A stretch of 64,000 nt of DNA from a bacterium (GTDB lineage Bacteria; Desulfobacterota; Binatia; HRBIN30; CADEER01): positions 1 to 64,000 of the forward strand of contig JAUIGL010000009.1 of the NCBI GenBank assembly GCA_030430165.1, written 5' to 3'. The position numbers were made by a program, and so were the translations under genes. Below are positions 58,559 to 64,000 of the stretch, piece after piece. The notes under the pieces were generated by a model. It was not told the DNA's origin and did not search any database. It worked only from the letters and a program-made list of their open reading frames with translations. Every line of letters starts with the position of its first letter. Positions within the stretch are counted from its first letter, which is position 1.

Positions 58559-58636
58559 AACTGAGACGGTCGAAGAGTCGGCGATCCAGTTCAGAGCGTA
58601 CTGAGCTTCCCGAGAGCAGCTCAATCGCGAGCGGTG

Positions 58637-58689
58637 TCGGTGTCGCTCTCGGTATCGAAAAGTGAAGGCGATACCGAAAGCGATACCGA
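58637..58689. repeat. Hairpin of 21-base arms near the end of the basic protein gene
   Basis: TCGGTGTCGCTCTCGGTATCG and its inverted relative (19 of 21 pairs) surround an 11-base loop. Each arm is itself a doubled TCGGTRTCG-like unit. It could terminate the minus-strand gene that ends at 58738, although no T-run is present. Confidence 0.6.
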
Positions 58690-58737
58690 TTCAAGAAAAT
58701 CGGCCGCTGCTACTCCGAGTCGTCAGATCCGCGCGCG

Positions 58738-59157
58738 TCAGACCGGGGAGCCCGAGGCGGGGGTGCGGCGGATCTTCTTTGCCGGGCCGCGTCGCTTCGA
58801 GTGGACGGCCTTGGCGGCGGTGCGCTTGGTCGCGTGGCCCGCTTTGGCCTTGCGGCGCGCCTGGGTCACTCGCTTCTTCGCGGCCTTCCTGGCGCGCTTG
58901 CGGGCCTTCTTGGTGACCTGCTTGCGCGCGCTGTGCTCCGCGCCGCCCTCGAGGTTCAAGCGCAGGCCGTGGACGTAGTGCTCGACATCGGCTGCCAGTG
59001 CCGCCGCGCCGCGTCGCAGCTCGCCCGCCAGCTCGTCGAGGTCGTGCGGGATGTTGGAATCCTTCGAGAATCGCTGAACATCCCGCTTCAGCTTCTTTGC
59101 GTTCTTTTCGATCTCCTTGACGAAACGTTCGATTGCCTTGGGCTTCTTTGTCGCCAT
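58738..59157 (-). CDS. Histone-H1-like basic protein
   Basis: A 139-residue protein. Residues 1-75 are helical and amphipathic (ATKKPKAIERFVKEIEKNAK, LDELAGELRRGAAALAADVE); the rest is Lys/Arg/Ala-rich (KQVTKKARKRARKAAKKRVT, RRKAKAGHATKRTAAKAVHS) as in bacterial histone H1/AlgP-like tails, which bind and compact DNA. The start MATKKPK has AAGGAG upstream; an in-frame extension above it is not protein-like. It diverges from a Usp gene inside the stress island, and a sigma-54-like sequence lies about 35 bases before its start on this strand. A role in nucleoid compaction during stress is plausible (inference). A phasin-like or membrane-linked role for the helical half is the alternative. Confidence 0.75.
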   Translation of the reverse strand: MATKKPKAIERFVKEIEKNAKKLKRDVQRFSKDSNIPHDLDELAGELRRGAAALAADVEHYVHGLRLNLEGGAEHSARKQVTKKARKRARKAAKKRVTQARRKAKAGHATKRTAAKAVHSKRRGPAKKIRRTPASGSPV

Positions 59158-59190
59158 TCTCAGCTCCTTCCGGCGTGTGGCATCTTGAAG

Positions 59191-59206
59191 AGCACGATCC
59201 ATACCA
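59191..59206 (-). promoter_or_regulatory. Possible sigma-54 promoter for the histone-H1-like gene
   Basis: On the minus strand TGGTATGGATCGTGCT has GG and GC ten bases apart and keeps TGG, the G of the -24 box and TGCT. It is a weaker match than the two Usp promoters. It lies about 35 bases before the ATG. Confidence 0.35.
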
Positions 59207-59247
59207 CGAACCGCCGGGTGCCCCGAATATCGGCGCGGGCTGCGCGC

Positions 59248-59284
59248 GGGCCGGCCTTTATTGCGAAAGGCGACGGGCCGGCCT
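59248..59284. promoter_or_regulatory. Candidate upstream activator site for the Usp promoter
   Basis: GCCTTT-N6-AAAGGC (59254-59271) is a dyad embedded in two direct copies of GGGCCGGCCT (59248-59257 and 59275-59284). It lies about 100 bases before the -24 box of the sigma-54 promoter at 59359, the usual distance for an enhancer bound by an NtrC-type activator. No equivalent was found by eye before the promoter at 54735, so this is tentative. Confidence 0.35.
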
Positions 59285-59358
59285 GCCAGATTCCGGCATT
59301 CGAGAATCCAGGCTTGCCCTGGCATCGCCGGCGGCCCAATGATGGTCGCAGGCGGCGA

Positions 59359-59374
59359 TGGCAGGGGCCTTGCT
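59359..59374 (+). promoter_or_regulatory. Sigma-54 promoter for the Usp-activator operon
   Basis: TGGCAGGGGCCTTGCT: GG-N10-GC spacing is exact and the -12 box TTGCT is perfect. It lies 43 bases before the Usp ATG. Together with the preceding CGA, it matches the site at 54735 at 17 of 19 positions. Confidence 0.78.
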
Positions 59375-59417
59375 CTCTCTTTGAGACGACTAATCCGTTT
59401 TCGGAAGGAATGCAGAG

Positions 59418-59882
59418 ATGAAGAGTCAGCGATTTCTAGTGCCCACGGACTTCTCCGAGCATTCGGCGGTTGTGGTCGAGCACGCGGTCGACCTGGCGTC
59501 CCGCCTCGACGCCGAGTTGGTGCTGATTCACGTCGTCGAGCCCGTGTACTTCGCCGGCGCGATGTACGGCTCCGTCTACAACGGTCCAATTGCGATGGAG
59601 CAGGTCAGCGCGGCGGAAGATGCGATGGCGAACCTGGTGGCGGATCTGGAAAAGCGCGGCGTCGTCGTCGGCGGCAGTGTCGCCTCCGGAACCCCGCACG
59701 AGATCATTCTCAAGGAAGCCGAGACCGCCAATGCCGACATGATCATCATGGGCACACATGGCCGCAGCGGACTCGGCCATATGCTGATCGGCAGTGTTGC
59801 CGAGAAGATCGTGAGAACGGCCAAGTGTCCGGTTCTGACCGTGCGGACCGGAGACCCGTCGAGCAAGGCAAAGGTCGCCTGA
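59418..59882 (+). CDS. Universal stress protein, single domain
   Basis: A 154-residue UspA-type protein. KSQRFLVPTDFSEHSAVVVE is the first strand-helix, AELVLIHVVEPVYFAGAMYG follows, and DMIIMGTHGRSGLGHMLIGS with VAEKIVRTAKCPVLTVR is the full ATP-binding signature (G-x2-G-x9-G-S). It should bind ATP and support survival under energy or oxidative stress. GGAAGGA precedes the ATG. It lies directly after a sigma-54 promoter and 58 bases before the sigma-54 activator gene, so the pair is probably one operon. Confidence 0.93.
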   Translation: MKSQRFLVPTDFSEHSAVVVEHAVDLASRLDAELVLIHVVEPVYFAGAMYGSVYNGPIAMEQVSAAEDAMANLVADLEKRGVVVGGSVASGTPHEIILKEAETANADMIIMGTHGRSGLGHMLIGSVAEKIVRTAKCPVLTVRTGDPSSKAKVA

Positions 59883-59940
59883 TGCGAGCTCACGCCCACT
59901 ACCGGCGGGTTGCCGCCGCAGCCGATTCCCATTTTTGAGA

Positions 59941-61356
59941 ATGAATGCGCCGATGCTGGTTTCGGGGGATGGCGCCAAGGGCGCCATCCTGATTGCCGAC
60001 GATGAGCAGGGGGTGCGTGAGAGCCTCGCCGAGGTTCTTGCCGACGAGGGCTACCGGGTCACTCAGGTGGCTGACGGTATGGCGGCGATCAGCGCCCTCG
60101 ACGAGGGCGAGTTCGACGTGGTCGTGTCCGACGTCTGCATGCCGGGTGCCGACGGTCTCGAGGTGCTTCAGCACGCGCGTGAGGTGTCGCCGCAGACCCT
60201 GGTGTTGCTGATGACGGCGCACGCATCGGTCGACACCGCGGTGCAGGCGCTGCGCCGCGGCGCCCAGGACTACCTGCTCAAGCCGGTGCTGATCGAAGAC
60301 GCGCTGCACAAGGTCGAGCACCTGGTGCAGAACCGCAAGATCGCCTGGGAGAACCAGTTCCTGCGCAGCGAGGCGGAACGCCGCTGGGACTTCGAGAAGC
60401 TCATCGGCCGCTCGGTGGCGATGAACGAAGTCATGCGGCTGGTGCGGCGGGTCGCGCCGGCGCCGAGCACGGTGCTGATCACCGGTGAGAGCGGGGTCGG
60501 CAAAGAGGTCGTGGCGCGTGCGATCCATCACTTCAGCGATCGGGCCGACTCGATCCTGCTGCCGGTGAACTGCGGGGCGATTCCCGAGAACTTGCTGGAA
60601 AGCCAGTTGTTCGGTCACGTCAAAGGTTCGTTCACCGGGGCGATCAGCAACCAGGAAGGTCTGTTCCAGCGAGCCCGCGGCGGCACCATCTTCCTCGATG
60701 AGATCGGCGAGTTGCCGGTCGGCCTGCAGGTCAAGCTGTTGCGGGTGATCGAGTCGAAGGAAATCCACGCGGTCGGCGCGGCAGTGCCGGTCAAGGCAGA
60801 CGTTCGCATCATCGCAGCGACCAACCGCGACCTGCGCACCGAGGTCGAGGCCGGTCGATTTCGCGAAGACCTGTTCTACCGCCTGAACGTGTTCGACATC
60901 TCGATTCCACCGTTGCGCGACCGCCGTGAGGACATTCCGGCGCTGGTCGACCACTTCGTGCGCATCCACAACGTCGAGCTCAAGAAGCGCTTCAAGGGGG
61001 TCGACGGCAAGGCGCTCAAAGCGCTCATGTCCCTGCCCTGGAAGGGCAACGTGCGCGAGCTCGACAACGTGATCGAGCGCTCGATGATTCTCGGCGACGG
61101 AGACTGGATCACCATGGAGGATCTCCCGAGCTCGGCGCGCGAGCACGCCACGGTGCCGCTCTCCGACAGCGACAACCTGCGCGAGGTCATGCAGGCCTAC
61201 GAGAAGGCCCACATCGAGAGCGTGCTGTCGAAGACGGAAAACGACAAGCGAGCCGCTTCGAAGATCCTCGGAATCGCCTTGTCGTCGCTCTACCGCAAGA
61301 TCGAGGAGCTCGGAATCGGCGATAACCGATCGAACCGCGCCGCTGGTTCCGCCTGA
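59941..61356 (+). CDS. NtrC-family sigma-54-dependent response regulator
   Basis: A 471-residue activator. Residues 15-130 are a receiver domain (GAILIADDEQGVRESLAEVL, with the phosphorylation Asp at about 64 in VVVSDVCMPG, and a Lys in YLLKPV). Residues 155-395 are the AAA+ domain: Walker A TGESGVGKEVVARAIHHF, the sigma-54 contact loop GSFTGA at about 229 (usual form GAFTGA), Walker B GTIFLDEIGELP, and the Arg-finger region FREDLFYRLNVF. The C-terminus is a Fis-type HTH (DKRAASKILGIALSSLYRKI). No partner histidine kinase is next to it. As the gene sits behind a sigma-54 promoter, autoregulation is likely (inference). It abuts the ATPase gene tail to tail. Confidence 0.94.
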   Translation: MNAPMLVSGDGAKGAILIADDEQGVRESLAEVLADEGYRVTQVADGMAAISALDEGEFDVVVSDVCMPGADGLEVLQHAREVSPQTLVLLMTAHASVDTAVQALRRGAQDYLLKPVLIEDALHKVEHLVQNRKIAWENQFLRSEAERRWDFEKLIGRSVAMNEVMRLVRRVAPAPSTVLITGESGVGKEVVARAIHHFSDRADSILLPVNCGAIPENLLESQLFGHVKGSFTGAISNQEGLFQRARGGTIFLDEIGELPVGLQVKLLRVIESKEIHAVGAAVPVKADVRIIAATNRDLRTEVEAGRFREDLFYRLNVFDISIPPLRDRREDIPALVDHFVRIHNVELKKRFKGVDGKALKALMSLPWKGNVRELDNVIERSMILGDGDWITMEDLPSSAREHATVPLSDSDNLREVMQAYEKAHIESVLSKTENDKRAASKILGIALSSLYRKIEELGIGDNRSNRAAGSA

Positions 61357-63996
61357 TCAGCCGCGGCGGCGCCGCCGCAGTCGTTTTCCAACCTGACCCA
61401 CCAGCACAGGGATTGCGCTGAACACCGCCACGGTGAGCCAGCCGGGTGCGGTCGGCGGGCCGATGTCGAGCGCTGTCGCCATAGCCGGTTGGTAGACCGC
61501 CGCTGCCAGCAGGATCGTGCAGAGCGCAAGGGCGGCCCAGATCCATGGATTCTGGATGATCGCGTTGCGCACGACGGTGGTGGTGGGATCGCGCATGTTG
61601 AACACGTGCCACAGCTGAGCGAAGGCTAGGGTCAGGAACGAGATGGTGACGGCGTCGCGCTTGCCCTCGCCGAGCCAGACCTGGGCGGTGATCAGTGAGC
61701 CGAGAACGCTGGCGGTGAGCAGCGCGGCATAGCCGCCGATCCCGAGCCAGTCGGCGTTGGTGAGGATGGCCTCTGCCGGATCGCGCGGTGGCTCGCTCAT
61801 CACGCTCTCCGCTCCCTCACCGGCGCCGAGCGCGAGAGCGGGAAAGACGTCTGTGACGAGATTGAGGAACAAGATCTGCAGCGGCGTCAGCGGCAGCGGC
61901 AGCCCGACCAGCGGCGCGAGCAACAACACCAGTACTTCGCTGACGTTGCACGAGAGCAGGTAGAAGACGAACTTCTTGATGTTGCCGTAGATGATCCGCC
62001 CCTCTTCGATGGCGGCGACGATCGAAGAGAATGCGTCGTCGCGCAGGACCATGTCGGCGGCTTCGGCGGCGACCTGGGTGCCGCGCTGGCCCATCGCGAT
62101 GCCGATGTCGGCTTTGCGCAGCGCCGGCGCGTCGTTGACCCCGTCGCCGGTCATGGCGACGATCTCCCCAGCCTTCTGGTGGCGCGACACCAGCTCCAGC
62201 TTCTGTTCAGGGCTGACTCTGGCGAAGATCGCGGCTCGCCGGAGCTCCTCGTCGGACAAAGCTGGCGCGGTTGCCTCGAGCGCGGTGCCTTCGATGACGA
62301 TCGCTTCCGAGCCGGCGGTCAGCCCGAGGGATTCGGCGATGGCGCGCGCGGTGCCGGCCTGGTCGCCGGTCACCATGACGATGCGGATCCCGGCGCGTCG
62401 GCAAGCGTCGACCGCGTTGCGAACCTCGGCCCGCGGCGGATCGACCAGGCCGACCAGGCCGATCAGGGAAAGGTCGGCAAAGGGATCGACATCGGTCGAC
62501 GGCACGCGTTTGCGCGCCAGTGCGAGCACCCGCAAACCGTCGCCGGCCATCGCGCGGTTGGTTTCGCTCCAGTAGTCGCGCGCCGCGGCGTCCATGGGTT
62601 GATCGCCGCTCGACGTCGCCACGCTGGCGCAGCACTCGACGACTGCTTCGGGGGCTCCCTTCACGGCGACCAGGGCTCCGTCGCTCTCCTCGTGGAGGGT
62701 CGCCATCATTCGCGATTCCGGGGTGAAGGCGTGCACGCCGATCCGCCGCAGCCGCTCCTGAAGGACGGCGACATCGATCGCGGCCTTGGGCCCCAGCTCC
62801 AACAGGGCGATCTCGAGCGGGTCGCCGATTGCCTCGGCACGACCGGCGCTCGACCACTCGGCGTCGTTGCAGAGAACGGCGACTTCGACCGCGCCCTCGA
62901 GGAGCTCGCGATCGAACGGCTTGCCGGCGGCGCCGCGCAGGCTGAATGGATCGGCTCCGTCACCGATCTCGATCATCGCGTCGGGCAGCGCGAGTCGAGC
63001 TGCGGTCATACGGTTCTCGGTGAGCGTGCCGGTCTTGTCGGAGCAGATCAGAGTCGTCGAGCCGAGGGTCTCGACCGCGGCCAGTCGGTTGATCAGGGCG
63101 TTGCGCCGGGCCATCCGCCACATGCCGCGCGCCAACGCCATCGTCGCGACGATCGGCAGCCCCTCGGGCACCGTGGCGACCGCCAGCGCGATCGCAGTCT
63201 GCACCATCAGCCCCAAGTCGCGCCCCGCGGCGACTCCCGCCGCGGCGATCACCGCGGCGGTGACGATGGTGACGCCGACCAGTCGTCGACCGAGTGCGTC
63301 GAGTCGTTTCTCTACCGGGGTCTTGTCGCTCGTCGCAGTCTCCACCAGGTGAGCGATCCGACCGATTTCCGAAGCCATCCCGGTGGCAACGACGATCCCT
63401 TCCGCGGTGCCCCGAGCGATCGCTGTGCCGCAGAAGACCATGCCGGTGCGATCGGCGATGGCCGCGTCGCGGTCGACCGCTTGGTTCGACTTGGCCACCG
63501 GCAGGGACTCTCCAGTCAGGGCCGACTCGTTGGCTTCGAGCAGCGAGGTTTCGCCAAGGCGTATGTCCGCCGGCACCATGTCGCCAGCTTCGAGCAGCAC
63601 GACGTCACCCGGGACCAGCTCGGATGCGTCGATTTCGACGACCCGCCCGTCGCGTCGCGCTCGGGTGTCCAGCGTCACCAGGTGACGCAGCGCCTCCATC
63701 GAACGCACCGCGCGCAGCTCGGTGAAGAAGCCGATCGACGTGTTGATGACGATGACCACGGCGATGGCGGTGGCCTCGTGGGTGTCGCCGAACACGAACG
63801 CGATTGCGGCGGCGGCGGCGAGCAATGCCGTGATCAGGCTGCGCAGCTGGCGGCCGAGGATTTCCCAGAACGGTTGCGAGGGTGCCTCGCGCAACTGGTT
63901 GGCTCCGAAGACGGCACGGCGTGAGCGGGCTTCGTCTTCGCTGAGCCCGCGCGATGCTGCGACGTCGAGCGTCCGCGCAACCTCCTCGACCGGCAT
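61357..63996 (-). CDS. P2A-type cation-transporting ATPase (Ca2+/Mn2+-like), start may lie beyond window edge
   Basis: At least 879 residues. PVEEVARTLDVAASRGLSED is the N-terminal cation ATPase domain. Then follow LLEANESALTGESLPVAKSN (actuator TGES), TVPEGLPIVATMALARG (metal-site PEGLP of the Ca2+-type pumps), LICSDKTGTLTENRM with the phosphorylated Asp, IVMVTGDQAGTARAIAESLG, EIVAMTGDGVNDAPALRKAD and ten helices in total with the C-terminal block. This is the P2A/SERCA-PMR1-like group, moving Ca2+ or Mn2+ out of the cytoplasm. The ATG at 63996 lies four bases from the window end, and family members usually carry a few more residues upstream, so the true start may be outside. Its stop directly abuts the activator gene stop. 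Confidence 0.93.
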   Translation of the reverse strand: MPVEEVARTLDVAASRGLSEDEARSRRAVFGANQLREAPSQPFWEILGRQLRSLITALLAAAAAIAFVFGDTHEATAIAVVIVINTSIGFFTELRAVRSMEALRHLVTLDTRARRDGRVVEIDASELVPGDVVLLEAGDMVPADIRLGETSLLEANESALTGESLPVAKSNQAVDRDAAIADRTGMVFCGTAIARGTAEGIVVATGMASEIGRIAHLVETATSDKTPVEKRLDALGRRLVGVTIVTAAVIAAAGVAAGRDLGLMVQTAIALAVATVPEGLPIVATMALARGMWRMARRNALINRLAAVETLGSTTLICSDKTGTLTENRMTAARLALPDAMIEIGDGADPFSLRGAAGKPFDRELLEGAVEVAVLCNDAEWSSAGRAEAIGDPLEIALLELGPKAAIDVAVLQERLRRIGVHAFTPESRMMATLHEESDGALVAVKGAPEAVVECCASVATSSGDQPMDAAARDYWSETNRAMAGDGLRVLALARKRVPSTDVDPFADLSLIGLVGLVDPPRAEVRNAVDACRRAGIRIVMVTGDQAGTARAIAESLGLTAGSEAIVIEGTALEATAPALSDEELRRAAIFARVSPEQKLELVSRHQKAGEIVAMTGDGVNDAPALRKADIGIAMGQRGTQVAAEAADMVLRDDAFSSIVAAIEEGRIIYGNIKKFVFYLLSCNVSEVLVLLLAPLVGLPLPLTPLQILFLNLVTDVFPALALGAGEGAESVMSEPPRDPAEAILTNADWLGIGGYAALLTASVLGSLITAQVWLGEGKRDAVTISFLTLAFAQLWHVFNMRDPTTTVVRNAIIQNPWIWAALALCTILLAAAVYQPAMATALDIGPPTAPGWLTVAVFSAIPVLVGQVGKRLRRRRRG

Positions 63997-64000
63997 CGCC

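Larger units (their letters stand above)
58181..58737. other. Intergenic region with sigma-54-like site, MITE-like element and hairpin
   Basis: About 560 bases without a real gene. From left to right: an orphan sigma-54-like sequence, a palindromic element with 20-bp terminal inverted repeats, and a hairpin of 21-base arms just after the stop of the basic protein gene. Each is listed separately. Confidence 0.55.

Overview
The window is dense, high-GC bacterial chromosome with about 48 protein genes on both strands and no rRNA, tRNA, CRISPR array, phage or intact insertion sequence that I could recognise. The mix of genes suggests an uncultivated, metabolically versatile soil or marine lineage near the former Deltaproteobacteria, such as Binatota/Desulfobacterota-like or myxobacteria-adjacent groups. 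It contains two unrelated cytochrome P450s, a family III CoA-transferase, a deazaflavin/LLM-type oxidoreductase, aldehyde dehydrogenase and SDR enzymes, haem A synthase alongside a one-chain pyruvate:ferredoxin oxidoreductase, Thr-Pro-rich lipoproteins, Cys-rich exported proteins and a myxobacterial-type Cys-rich repeat. This placement is inference from gene content only; no marker gene was available to confirm it.

Layout. 1-1384: the first codons of ilvD at the left edge (minus strand) and an MFS exporter. 2265-12178: an exported-protein region with several small secreted proteins of unknown function, including two clear paralogues at 4619 and 11543, a Cys-rich Thr-Pro repeat protein, an animal-type haem peroxidase, a beta-helix lipoprotein, a PD40/TPR protein with a CxxCH motif, and a decayed SGNH hydrolase. 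12595-19216: a class III aminotransferase with an exported thioredoxin-like protein, diverging from a nifJ-type pyruvate:ferredoxin oxidoreductase and a dihydroorotate-dehydrogenase-like partner. 19425-26448: phosphatase/MFS pair, membrane glycosyltransferase, then two odd fusions in tandem: an SDF-type symporter fused to a solute-binding domain, and a universal-stress domain fused to a Cache-like sensor domain. 26470-31117: HD phosphohydrolase, GST, P450, LLM oxidoreductase. 31118-33330: a repeat-rich, decayed accessory patch with a truncated SDR copy, ending in a HEPN-MNT toxin-antitoxin module. 33453-40877: SDR, haem A synthase, small membrane protein, glyoxalase, AI-2E-family permease, exported small protein, Tat-exported aldo/keto reductase with Fe-S motifs, aldehyde dehydrogenase. 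41023-45976: small Cys-rich anchored protein, a three-gene run (sulfotransferase, FemAB-like acyltransferase, LPG-synthase-type membrane protein) and a second P450. 46041-54021: CoA-transferase diverging from a CocE-type lipoprotein hydrolase, amidase and NTF2-like protein, then a modular secreted trypsin-like protease.

54781-63996 forms a stress/energy island: tandem Usp protein, APH-P-loop kinase fusion, CBS-pair regulator, histone-H1-like basic protein, single Usp, NtrC-type sigma-54 activator and a P2A cation ATPase. Two near-identical sigma-54 promoter sequences (54735-54750 and 59359-59374) sit just upstream of the two Usp genes, and the second Usp gene is followed by the sigma-54 activator. 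This makes a self-contained sigma-54 stress regulon the most coherent regulatory story in the window. The most unusual proteins are the SDF-solute-binding fusion and the Usp-Cache fusion that follows it.
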